Shown here in pieces: positions 7,199-15,444 of a DNA stretch of 64,000 nucleotides. The notes beneath the pieces were generated by a model, which was not told the DNA's origin, did no database searches, and saw only the letters and a program-made list of their open reading frames with translations. This DNA comes from Campylobacter jejuni. GTDB lineage: Bacteria > Campylobacterota > Campylobacteria > Campylobacterales > Campylobacteraceae. Location of the stretch: positions 19,566 through 83,565 of the forward strand of contig JACRSG010000008.1 of the NCBI GenBank assembly GCA_014305285.1, written 5' to 3'. The position numbers were made by a program, and so were the translations under genes. Every line of letters starts with the position of its first letter. Within the stretch, counting starts at the first letter, position 1.

Positions 7199-9348
7199 AT
7201 TTTACCATAAAGAAATTTAAAAAGGGACTAAAACGCAACTGGTAGCACTTTAACAACTACAGAAATTTTACCATAAAGAAATTTAAAAAGGGACTAAAAC
7301 GCAACTGGTAGCACTTTAACAACTACAGAAATTTTACCATAAAGAAATTTAAAAAGGGACTAAAACCATCTCAGGGGAAACCTATATATTATTTTAATTT
7401 TACCATAAAGAAATTTAAAAAGGGACTAAAACATTAGCCACTAAAACTCCGGCAACAAAGAAATTTTACCATAAAGAAATTTAAAAAGGGACTAAAACAC
7501 TACCTTTAGCATTTAATTGATTGTTTTGATTTTACCATAAAGAAATTTAAAAAGGGACTAAAACAAATAAACATTCTATTTTGTGAGTAAATCTATTTTA
7601 CCATAAAGAAATTTAAAAAGGGACTAAAACAAAGATTTTAACCATTCTCTTAACTTTATAGATTTTACCATAAAGAAATTTAAAAAGGGACTAAAACATT
7701 TTCTGCAAATGGTCGTGTTAATTCCATATTTTACCATAAAGAAATTTAAAAAGGGACTAAAACACCACTTAAAGCTGTAATAGACTGAACGTATTTTACC
7801 ATAAAGAAATTTAAAAAGGGACTAAAACTTAGCGGGGTTAATACAGTTACAAAAGAACATTTTACCATAAAGAAATTTAAAAAGGGACTAAAACTAGTAG
7901 AGCTACAGGGTGTGATATGGTAGGATTTTACCATAAAGAAATTTAAAAAGGGACTAAAACTTAGCTTTATTAATTTGTTTAATCTCAAATATTTTACCAT
8001 AAAGAAATTTAAAAAGGGACTAAAACTTACGCTTGAACCTACCATAAGGATTTGTGATTTTACCATAAAGAAATTTAAAAAGGGACTAAAACAGCTTTTT
8101 AATAGATAAATGGGCTTATTTTATTTTACCATAAAGAAATTTAAAAAGGGACTAAAACATAATTATTTAAATCATCTTTCCTATTTCCATTTTACCATAA
8201 AGAAATTTAAAAAGGGACTAAAACATCAACACTTATGATACTACCTATAGCACCATTTTACCATAAAGAAATTTAAAAAGGGACTAAAACAATAACATTA
8301 GAGTTATTATAAGTTGCTAAATTTTACCATAAAGAAATTTAAAAAGGGACTAAAACAACGGTATTTATGGAGCTTTTGCAAGTGGAAATTTTACCATAAA
8401 GAAATTTAAAAAGGGACTAAAACATTATAAATTATTTTTCAAAAGGTTAAAAAATTTTACCATAAAGAAATTTAAAAAGGGACTAAAACGGATATAGGCA
8501 CAGGAAAAACTAAGACTATATTTTACCATAAAGAAATTTAAAAAGGGACTAAAACTTAGATATATCTTCTCTATTATGTATATTTATTTTACCATAAAGA
8601 AATTTAAAAAGGGACTAAAACCAAGCCTGTATTTATAATTAAATTAATAACATTTTACCATAAAGAAATTTAAAAAGGGACTAAAACATAAAGATAATAT
8701 TAAAAGGCAATGGGCTGATTTTACCATAAAGAAATTTAAAAAGGGACTAAAACTGGATATAACTATCGGTTATAAAGTTTATAATTTTACCATAAAGAAA
8801 TTTAAAAAGGGACTAAAACTAAAATAATGATTTATATGGGCTTACTTGAATTTTACCATAAAGAAATTTAAAAAGGGACTAAAACAAAGTAGTATGCGTT
8901 AATCACTTGGCGGTTATTTTACCATAAAGAAATTTAAAAAGGGACTAAAACATTTCAAAAGATAATGAAGCAGTGCCTTTTATTTTACCATAAAGAAATT
9001 TAAAAAGGGACTAAAACATTTTAAGTTTAAATGACTTTCCAAAATTAATTTTACCATAAAGAAATTTAAAAAGGGACTAAAACATTAACTCCTAGCGGTT
9101 TTAATGCAACAGGATTTTACCATAAAGAAATTTAAAAAGGGACTAAAACTAAAACTTTCATACCTTCTTTAGTTATATTTATTTTACCATAAAGAAATTT
9201 AAAAAGGGACTAAAACTTTAACGACGCTACACAATTCCAAGTAAATATTTTACCATAAAGAAATTTAAAAAGGGACTAAAACGCTGGTATCAATGATAAC
9301 ACTGTTATGAGTATTTTACCATAAAGAAATTTAAAAAGGGACTAAAAT
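7199..9348 (-). CRISPR. Type II-C CRISPR array, 33 repeats and 32 spacers
   Basis: The 36-nt repeat reads, on the plus strand, ATTTTACCATAAAG then AAATTTAAAAAGGG then ACTAAAAC. I stepped through the array by hand: repeats start at 7199, 7265, 7331 and so on to 9313. Twenty-eight spacers are 30 nt, three are 31 nt (7631, 8357, 9150) and one is 29 nt (7764). Repeats 1-32 look identical. The last (9313-9348) ends in T instead of C, marking the old end. The crRNA strand is minus: each repeat ends there in TGGTAAAAT, an extended -10, so each unit probably has its own promoter. Spacers 1 and 2 are identical. C. jejuni arrays I know are much shorter. Confidence 0.98.
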
Positions 9349-9467
9349 AAACCCTAGTGGATTGAAACTCCGCTAGGGCTAATTACTCCACTAAAAGGAG
9401 GTTGCGAATTTGAAACTTGTTGAAATTTAGGGTTGATTAAAATCGAAATAAAATTATTTAAATAATT
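9349..9467. other. Array-distal spacer region with strong hairpins, function unknown
   Basis: Between the last repeat and the end of moeA lies a 9-bp stem (CCCTAGTGG/CCGCTAGGG, starting at about 9352), a small CTCC/GGAG hairpin, and an outer AACCCTA/TAGGGTT pair that would compete with the first stem. On the minus strand the stretch is open in the moeA frame after its stop, for 37 codons ending at a TAG near 9354, with a protein-like tail (QPPFSGVISPSG). It could be a structured RNA, a transcription stop for moeA, or a leftover gene end. I do not recognise it. Confidence 0.4.
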
Positions 9468-10658
9468 TTAAGGCATAAAGATAATATCCACTAAGCTTTC
9501 ATTTTCTAAAATTTTACATTCTTTTGGCACCAGCATAAGGGCGGCTTTATTGTTAAGATTGTTTATAATCGCGCTAGAGCCTTCTTTTTTGCCTTCAAGA
9601 TTGGCTAAAATGCGTCCATTTTTAAACTTTATATTGCAAGCGACAAATTCTAAATAAGGCGTTTTTTTCTTGTAGCTTCCTTGCAAAAAGGCTTTACAAA
9701 TATAGTCTTTAGGCTGAAGTAACCAAGAGTTTAAAATCTCTCTTGCGTAAAGATTAAACATTACCATAGCCGAGTAAGGAAAACCGGGTAAGGCGATGAT
9801 AAATTTTTCATTAGCCTTAGCTATTTTGATATGTCTGCCTGGTTTTATGTCGACTTTATCGATGATGATTTCATATTCTTTCACGGCTTTTTTTAAAAAG
9901 TCAAAATCCCCCATAGAAACCCCGCCTGTGGTAACCAAAATATCACAACTTTGTAAAGCCCTTTCAAGGGTAGAAAAAGTAGCTTTTTCATCGTCTTTTA
10001 AAAGAGGAAAAACCCTTGTATCGCAATTTAAATTTTTAGCTAAATTAGCTATGGCGATATGATTTGAAGAGCGGATTTGAGCAGGATTTTCCAAAGCTTC
10101 TCCTAGATCTTTTATTTCATTTCCACTGCTTAAAACCCCTATAATAGGCTTTATAAACACACTAATGTGAAAAAATCCAAGTTCAGCCAAAAGAGCTATC
10201 TCACTATAATTTAACCTTGTGCCTTTTTTGAGTAAAATTTCATCTTTTTTATAGTTTTCTCCTACCGCACGCACGGCAAAAGCTTGGGGAACTTTTTTTT
10301 CTATAAAAAGGGTGTCGTTTTCTACGCGCACATTTTCAACAGGAACCAAAGTATCGCTTCCCTCGCTCATAAGTGAGCCTGTAAAGGTTTTTACACAAGT
10401 ACCATTTTGCACGCTAAATTGGGGCATAGTGCCCGCAGGAGTGATGCCTAAAATTTTTAAAGCTTTGTCTTGATCTTCAAATTTGATCGCATAACCATCC
10501 ATGGCTGAGGTTGGAAATTCAGGCTGATTTTTAAGTGCTTTTATATCTTGAGCTAAAATGCGTCCTAAACACTCTGTGAGAGCTATTTTTTCAATCTTTT
10601 CATAAGTTTTGATATGAGAGTGTAAAATTTTTAAACTTTCTTCATAAGACATTAACAT
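9468..10658 (-). CDS. moeA: Molybdopterin molybdenumtransferase MoeA
   Basis: Inserts molybdate into adenylated molybdopterin to finish the molybdenum cofactor. The 396-residue protein has family signatures: PTSAMDGYA near residue 49, TGSLMSEGSDTLVPVE near residue 92, a VLSSGNE segment near residue 184 and TTGGVSMGDFD near residue 241. I kept the first ATG (MLMSYEES) because the GGA of its ribosome site, inside the end of moaE, is 6 bases away. It is the last gene of the cueO-moaD-moaE-moeA run. Confidence 0.93.
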   Translation of the reverse strand: MLMSYEESLKILHSHIKTYEKIEKIALTECLGRILAQDIKALKNQPEFPTSAMDGYAIKFEDQDKALKILGITPAGTMPQFSVQNGTCVKTFTGSLMSEGSDTLVPVENVRVENDTLFIEKKVPQAFAVRAVGENYKKDEILLKKGTRLNYSEIALLAELGFFHISVFIKPIIGVLSSGNEIKDLGEALENPAQIRSSNHIAIANLAKNLNCDTRVFPLLKDDEKATFSTLERALQSCDILVTTGGVSMGDFDFLKKAVKEYEIIIDKVDIKPGRHIKIAKANEKFIIALPGFPYSAMVMFNLYAREILNSWLLQPKDYICKAFLQGSYKKKTPYLEFVACNIKFKNGRILANLEGKKEGSSAIINNLNNKAALMLVPKECKILENESLVDIIFMP

Positions 10659-10661
10659 TTT

Positions 10662-11108
10662 TTATCCTTTTAAAAGTCCTGCACCGTAAAGTTTGGTTGA
10701 TCTTTCTTTGGCATAAATTCTTTCTTTGTTTATCACATCGTATTTCCAAATGGGTGCGCTTGCTTTAAAATTTTCAACAAATTCATTAAGAAGTTTAAGT
10801 CCTAATTTTCTTTGTTTGCTTAAAATTCCTGCAAAATATGAACTTTCATGCACCGCCACATCGCCTATAGAGTGAGCAAAAAGCAAGGTAATACCATCAA
10901 AATCTACTCTTTTTTGCCACTTATCAAACCATTTTTTTAAAAGCGGTTTATAAATATCAAAACTAAGCGCCTCAATGTCTCCTTCTTCACGCACAATGCC
11001 ACAAAAAGTTAGCAAAGCACCGCAGTTTTTATCTTTAGCAAACTCATACCATTGGCTATAAATTTGAGGAATGTTTAAAGAACCTTGATAAAGTGCAAAA
11101 TGATCCAT
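10662..11108 (-). CDS. moaE: Molybdopterin synthase catalytic subunit MoaE
   Basis: Large subunit of molybdopterin synthase, which adds two sulfurs from MoaD thiocarboxylate to precursor Z. The 148 residues include the active-site region near the C-terminus (APIWKYDVI and KERST), with the lysines expected for MoaE. The start ATG abuts the moaD stop exactly, so the two subunits are made together. The end of this gene carries the moeA ribosome site. Confidence 0.92.
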   Translation of the reverse strand: MDHFALYQGSLNIPQIYSQWYEFAKDKNCGALLTFCGIVREEGDIEALSFDIYKPLLKKWFDKWQKRVDFDGITLLFAHSIGDVAVHESSYFAGILSKQRKLGLKLLNEFVENFKASAPIWKYDVINKERIYAKERSTKLYGAGLLKG

Positions 11109-11330
11109 TTAACCCCCGCAAACTGGTGGTAAAAGTGCTATTTTATCACCATCTTTTAACTTAGCGTTTTCATCAAAAATAATTTCATCATTTAAAGATA
11201 CGGCACAAAGTTCTAGCCATTCTTTTAAACTCTCATCTTTTTGCAAAATTTCTTTTAATTCTTTTAAATTTTTTACTTCAAGTTCTAAATTTGCTTTATT
11301 TATAGGACCTAAAAATTCCACTTTTACCAT
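11109..11330 (-). CDS. moaD: Molybdopterin synthase sulfur carrier subunit MoaD
   Basis: A ubiquitin-like sulfur carrier of 73 residues ending in the required Gly-Gly (PPVCGG), whose C-terminus becomes a thiocarboxylate. It lies two bases after the multicopper oxidase and directly before moaE. Length and ending are typical of the family. Confidence 0.93.
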   Translation of the reverse strand: MVKVEFLGPINKANLELEVKNLKELKEILQKDESLKEWLELCAVSLNDEIIFDENAKLKDGDKIALLPPVCGG

Positions 11331-11332
11331 AT

Positions 11333-12865
11333 TTATTCCTTTACTTCTAAATTTCCCATCATTCCTAAATCTTCATGTTCTAAAATATGGCAATGATACA
11401 TTCTAAGCCCTTTAAAATCTTGTTTCATTCTAAGTCTTAATTCTTCATTAGGACGCACATTTATGGTATCTCTTAAGGCTCTAAATTCAGCTTTTTGAAC
11501 TTTGCCGTCTAGTTTTGATGAGATGAGTTCAAATTGTGTGCCATGTACGTGGAAAGGATGATCCATGTGAGATTTATTGATCACTATCCAGTCCTCAACT
11601 ACTCCAAGTTTGGAATTGAAATCAATGCGTTTTAAATCATAGCTTTTGCCGTTTATTAAAAACATAGACGCAAGAGCGATTTTTAATTCGCTTTCACTTT
11701 TTCCCCTCATACCATGCATTTGTACATGATCTTCACTCATGATTATTTCTTTAAATTCTTTAGGTTCTTCTGAAGGTTTGAAAATTTTTAAATTTTTTGG
11801 AAGTTCTAAATTTTCTTTTTTTAGGCTAATATCAGCTAAAAATAGGGTATTAGGTTCTTCTTTAACCATCATTTTATCCCTATCATAATAAGTGCTTTCT
11901 AACTTAAATTTTCCATCTTTTGGGGTGTCGATTAAAATTTCAAGGCGAGAAGCAGGACTTAAGAAAAGCTCATCTTTATAAATAGGTTTTTCTATAAGTC
12001 CGCCATCAGTACCGACAAGTATGAATTTAGTTCCTTGTATGCGTAAATTTAAATATCTTGCTGCAGTAGCATTATAAATGCGTATGCGTTCGTTTGTGGC
12101 GAGTTTGATTTTAGGTCTAAATTGTCCATTGATGAGTACAAATTCTCCCTCCCTGCCATTAAGCCAATCATTTAGGTTGTTATTTGGAATTTGAGCGTTT
12201 TGATCAAGACGCAAATCGCTAATCATCCAATCTTTTTCTTTTAAATGACTTAAAGCATCTTTTTTTGCTTTAATCACAAAAGCCCCTGCTAAACCCATGA
12301 AGACTTGTTTAGAAGCGGTATAATGAGGGTGTGGATGATACCAGTAAGTTCCTGCACTATCTTGAGGAATTTCAAAACGATATATTCTTTCTTCTCCTGC
12401 TAAGATAGGAACATGTGGGCTTCCATCTTGATCAGGTGACACAGGAACGCCATGCCAATGTAGGGTTGTAGATTCTTTGAGTTTGTTTTTGACTAAAATT
12501 TCAAGTTTATCTCCTTCAAAAACTTCTATTTTTGGAGCAGGTACTAGGCCATTATAGGTATAAAATAAGGTTTTTTTACCTTTGATGAGTTCTATGTGAG
12601 TTTCTTTGATTTCTATAGTAGTGCGAAAAATATTTTTTTCTTTACTTTCATTTTTGAGTAAAGGCAAGGCTTTTAAAATTTCTCCTTTAGGGAAATATTT
12701 TGGATCTAAAAGCTTTAAATTTTTTGGAGCGAAGTTGATAAAAGAGGTATCTAAGTCATGATTTAGGGAATGATTTTTATGCATGGAGTGCGTAGGATTT
12801 GCATAGGCTATACCCATACTTGCTAGCGTGAGTGCATTAAATTTCAAAAAATTCCTTCTATCCAT
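11333..12865 (-). CDS. cueO: Periplasmic multicopper oxidase, CueO-like
   Basis: Oxidises cuprous copper in the periplasm and protects against copper toxicity. The protein has 510 residues. The N-terminus MDRRNFLKF is a twin-arginine signal, followed by a His/Met-containing segment. Copper ligands are visible as HWHG, HPHPH, HPFHVHG and the C-terminal HCHILEHEDLGMM, together covering type 1, 2 and 3 sites. A methionine-rich stretch (HVQMHGMRG) near residue 390 resembles CueO copper-binding inserts. It heads the operon with moaD, moaE and moeA and is divergent from nspC. Confidence 0.9.
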   Translation of the reverse strand: MDRRNFLKFNALTLASMGIAYANPTHSMHKNHSLNHDLDTSFINFAPKNLKLLDPKYFPKGEILKALPLLKNESKEKNIFRTTIEIKETHIELIKGKKTLFYTYNGLVPAPKIEVFEGDKLEILVKNKLKESTTLHWHGVPVSPDQDGSPHVPILAGEERIYRFEIPQDSAGTYWYHPHPHYTASKQVFMGLAGAFVIKAKKDALSHLKEKDWMISDLRLDQNAQIPNNNLNDWLNGREGEFVLINGQFRPKIKLATNERIRIYNATAARYLNLRIQGTKFILVGTDGGLIEKPIYKDELFLSPASRLEILIDTPKDGKFKLESTYYDRDKMMVKEEPNTLFLADISLKKENLELPKNLKIFKPSEEPKEFKEIIMSEDHVQMHGMRGKSESELKIALASMFLINGKSYDLKRIDFNSKLGVVEDWIVINKSHMDHPFHVHGTQFELISSKLDGKVQKAEFRALRDTINVRPNEELRLRMKQDFKGLRMYHCHILEHEDLGMMGNLEVKE

Positions 12866-12894
12866 TTAGTTTTTCCTTTGGCTTGATTTTTTGT

Positions 12895-12900
12895 ATTATA
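12895..12900 (-). promoter_or_regulatory. -10 box of the cueO-moaD-moaE-moeA operon
   Basis: The minus strand reads TATAAT about 30 bases upstream of the multicopper oxidase start, with AAAGGA as ribosome site in the short leader. No separate promoter is obvious before moaD, moaE or moeA. Confidence 0.55.
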
Positions 12901-12947
12901 GTTTAGTTTTAGTAAATATTTATTTTGAAAATTTGGTTTAATTTTGT

Positions 12948-12953
12948 TATGAT
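12948..12953 (+). promoter_or_regulatory. -10 box of nspC
   Basis: TATGAT preceded by T-rich sequence lies about 27 bases before the nspC ATG, with AAGGAAAA as ribosome site. One mismatch from the consensus. Confidence 0.4.
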
Positions 12954-12979
12954 TTTAGCGTTTTAATCAAGGAAAAATA

Positions 12980-14128
12980 ATGTTTTATGAAAAAATTCAA
13001 ACCCCAGCTTATATTTTAGAAGAAGATAAATTAAGAAAAAATTGTGAGCTTTTAGCAAGTGTAGGTGAAAAAAGTGGTGCTAAAGTGCTTTTAGCTTTAA
13101 AAGGTTTCGCTTTTTCAGGAGCGATGAAAATTGTCGGAGAATATCTAAAAGGTTGCACTTGTAGCGGACTTTGGGAAGCAAAATTTGCTAAAGAATACAT
13201 GGATAAAGAAATTCATACTTATTCCCCTGCTTTTAAAGAAGATGAAATAGATGAAATAGCCAGCTTATCTCATCACATAGTGTTTAATTCTTTAGCTCAA
13301 TTTCATAAATTTCAAGCTAAAACACAAAAAAATTCCTTAGGTCTTCGTTGCAATGTTGAATTTTCGCTAGCTCCAAAAGAACTTTATAATCCTTGTGGAA
13401 GATACTCAAGACTTGGAATTCGTGCTAAAGATTTTGAAAATGTAGATTTAAGTGCTATAGAAGGACTTCATTTTCACGCCCTTTGCGAAGAAAGTGCTGA
13501 TGCTTTAGAGGCTGTTTTAAAAGCCTTTGAAGAGAAATTTGGCCAATGGATAGGGCAAATGAAATGGGTGAATTTTGGAGGAGGACATCATATCACTAAA
13601 AAAGGCTATGATGTTGAAAAACTTATTGCTTTGTGTAAAAATTTCAGTGATAAATATGGCGTGCAAGTTTATCTTGAACCGGGTGAAGCGGTGGGTTGGC
13701 AAACGGGAAATTTGGTTGCTAGTGTAGTCGATATCATAGAAAATGAAAAACAAATTGCTATTTTAGATACTTCAAGCGAAGCACATATGCCTGATACTAT
13801 CATCATGCCTTATATGAGCGAGGTTTTAAACGCTAGAATTTTAGCCACAAGAGAAAATCAAAAAATTTCAGATTTAAAAGAAAATGAATTTGCCTATTTG
13901 CTTACAGGAAACACTTGCTTAGCAGGTGATATAATGGGAGAATACGCCTTTGATAAAAAGCTTAAAATCGGTGATAAAATCGTTTTTTTAGATCAAATTC
14001 ATTATACCATTGTGAAAAACACAACCTTTAATGGCATAAGACTTCCAAATCTCATGCTTTTAGACCATAAAAATGAACTTCAAATGATAAGAGAATTTTC
14101 TTATAAAGATTATTCTTTAAGAAATTAA
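12980..14128 (+). CDS. nspC: Carboxynorspermidine/carboxyspermidine decarboxylase
   Basis: PLP-dependent fold-III decarboxylase that yields spermidine or norspermidine from the carboxy form, the last step of the alternative polyamine route. It has 382 residues, with the PLP lysine in LLALKGFA near residue 41, a glycine-rich phosphate site WVNFGGGHH near residue 195, the EPGEAVG segment near residue 232 and the C-terminal GNTCLAGD active-site loop. In other C. jejuni it is followed by the formate dehydrogenase cluster. Here modE follows almost directly. Confidence 0.92.
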   Translation: MFYEKIQTPAYILEEDKLRKNCELLASVGEKSGAKVLLALKGFAFSGAMKIVGEYLKGCTCSGLWEAKFAKEYMDKEIHTYSPAFKEDEIDEIASLSHHIVFNSLAQFHKFQAKTQKNSLGLRCNVEFSLAPKELYNPCGRYSRLGIRAKDFENVDLSAIEGLHFHALCEESADALEAVLKAFEEKFGQWIGQMKWVNFGGGHHITKKGYDVEKLIALCKNFSDKYGVQVYLEPGEAVGWQTGNLVASVVDIIENEKQIAILDTSSEAHMPDTIIMPYMSEVLNARILATRENQKISDLKENEFAYLLTGNTCLAGDIMGEYAFDKKLKIGDKIVFLDQIHYTIVKNTTFNGIRLPNLMLLDHKNELQMIREFSYKDYSLRN

Positions 14129-14210
14129 TATTATTTTTAATTTGCATAAAAGATTAATTTTACTTGAAAAAGAATCAAAGACATAATAAATTTTATTATT
14201 TATATTTTGA

Positions 14211-14216
14211 TATAAT
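14211..14216 (+). promoter_or_regulatory. -10 box upstream of the short ORF and modE
   Basis: TATAAT preceded by TTTTGA and T-rich DNA. The predicted start near 14223 would produce an RNA carrying the 23-codon ORF and then modE. Confidence 0.5.
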
Positions 14217-14231
14217 ATTTAAGGATAAGGT

Positions 14232-14303
14232 ATGGATCCGTTATTTACAACTCAAATTTTTAAAATAAAGGTGATAAATCTTTCTTGCTTAGGGTTTTGC
14301 TAG
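14232..14303 (+). pseudogene. 23-codon ORF with good start signals, possible gene remnant
   Basis: An ATG 16 bases after a -10 box, preceded by AAGGATAAGG, opens a 23-residue frame (begins MDPLFTTQIFK, ends at TAG 14301). It has no obvious function. It sits where the formate dehydrogenase cluster would be in a typical C. jejuni, so it may be the start of a deleted gene or a leader peptide for modE. I do not recognise the peptide. Confidence 0.3.
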
Positions 14304-14344
14304 AGAAAATAAGATCAATATTTATAGTGGAGAATTTAGAATTC

Positions 14345-15109
14345 ATGGATAAAAATCAAGAAAAAGAAATCATCTCATCTATGAGAGAATGGTTAAATAG
14401 TAATGAAAAATTAGATTGTGGTACGGCTTTTAAAATTGCAAAGAAATTTAATGTCAATATAGAAAAAATCGGACAATTAGCCGATGAAAATCACATGAGA
14501 ATTGATAATTGTGAGTTGGGGCAATTTGGACATTTAGATTTTGAAAAAGCAAAAATTGAAGTACTTAAAAAAATAGAACCTAGCTTGGATGAAAAGCGTA
14601 GAATTTTTTGTAAAGATGCAAGAGATATTGCTAAAGAAGGTTGTGGACTTAAAAGTATGCGTTCAGCTTTAAAAGCTTATAAGGTTGATGTAAAGTATTG
14701 TCAACTTGGTTGTTTTAAAGAAAAAAAAGCTAAGCAATTTATAGTAAGAACAAAAACCTGGATCGAAAATGCGGATGGAGATTTACTTTTTGGACGGGGA
14801 AAAACAGAGCTTTTAGAGCTTATTAGGCAAACAGGTAGTTTGTTACATGCTTCTAAACTTATGGGGATGAATTATAAAAAAGCTTGGATGCATTTACAAA
14901 CCTTACAAAAAAATTCTCAAGAAATTTTAGTCAGTACAAGACAAGGGCGTTCTAAGGAATCAGGAACAAAACTTACTCCTAGAGCTTTGGAATTAATGGA
15001 AAATTACTCTATTTTGCAAAAAGATATAGAAGAATACGCCAATAAACGCTTTAAAGAATTGTTTTTAAAAGGAAAAAATGAATCTTCTATCAAAAATACT
15101 AATACATAA
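14345..15109 (+). CDS. modE: ModE-type molybdate-responsive transcriptional regulator
   Basis: DNA-binding regulator of molybdate transport and molybdoenzyme genes. With the ATG at 14345 it has 254 residues; a TTG at 14285 would add an unlikely 20. Residues about 140-225 form the ModE winged-helix domain (LFGRGKTELLE, GSLLHASKLMGMNYKKAW). The C-terminal molybdate-binding domains of classical ModE are absent. The N-terminal half holds two similar segments of about 50 residues, ending NCELGQFG and YCQLGCFK. It remains intact although the fdh genes that normally flank it are missing here. Confidence 0.8.
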   Translation: MDKNQEKEIISSMREWLNSNEKLDCGTAFKIAKKFNVNIEKIGQLADENHMRIDNCELGQFGHLDFEKAKIEVLKKIEPSLDEKRRIFCKDARDIAKEGCGLKSMRSALKAYKVDVKYCQLGCFKEKKAKQFIVRTKTWIENADGDLLFGRGKTELLELIRQTGSLLHASKLMGMNYKKAWMHLQTLQKNSQEILVSTRQGRSKESGTKLTPRALELMENYSILQKDIEEYANKRFKELFLKGKNESSIKNTNT

Positions 15110-15167
15110 TATTTTTATAATTAATGAATATTATTTTTTAAATGTTAAAATGAGAATCTGAATTTTT

Positions 15168-15317
15168 AGGAGTTATAGAAAATCTTTAAATATAGGTTTA
15201 AAGCTTATTTTTTCTGTGGCAACTGTTGTTATTGGACTTGTTATTTTAATTTCATTAATCACAAAATAAGTAAGTCAAAACATTACCAAAATTACAAATG
15301 ATATTATCATTTCTTAA
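15168..15317 (+). pseudogene. Remnant of a methyl-accepting chemotaxis receptor (Tlp1-like)
   Basis: After an intact ribosome site (AGGAG, 15168-15172) the frame from 15180 reads KSLNIGLKLIFSV and continues through a membrane segment to SLITK, then a TAA at 15267, then VSQNITKITND and a final TAA at 15315. This is the usual N-terminus of a Campylobacter Tlp receptor, but the start codon is gone and the rest of the roughly 700-residue protein is missing. In NCTC 11168 the Tlp1 aspartate receptor gene sits beside modE, so I take this as its relic. The remaining bases to 15444 hold only AT-rich DNA and the putA leader. Confidence 0.75.
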
Positions 15318-15444
15318 TTTTTGTTACTATAATACCCATTAAAATTTTTTTATCATTTTTTATATACATTTTCTATGATTTAAAATATTATTTTTTTATA
15401 TTATTTATATGATTAAAATCCATATTTATCTTAGGAGATATAAA

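Noticed and set aside
7746..8066. A 106-codon open frame on the minus strand with repeated SFSPFLNFFMVK units
   Set aside because: It lies wholly inside the CRISPR array; the repeated peptide is just the 36-nt repeat (a multiple of three) read as protein.
9352..9380. GATTGAAAC in the stretch after the array, which resembles the end of type I/III CRISPR repeats
   Set aside because: It occurs once only, in the loop of a hairpin, with no repeated copies around it.
9349..9467. A molybdenum-cofactor riboswitch next to moeA
   Set aside because: The structure lies downstream of moeA, not in a leader, and does not match the pattern I know for the Moco RNA.
14285..14344. TTG at 14285 as the modE start
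   Set aside because: It adds 20 residues unlike ModE and lacks a ribosome site. The ATG at 14345 gives the expected N-terminus.
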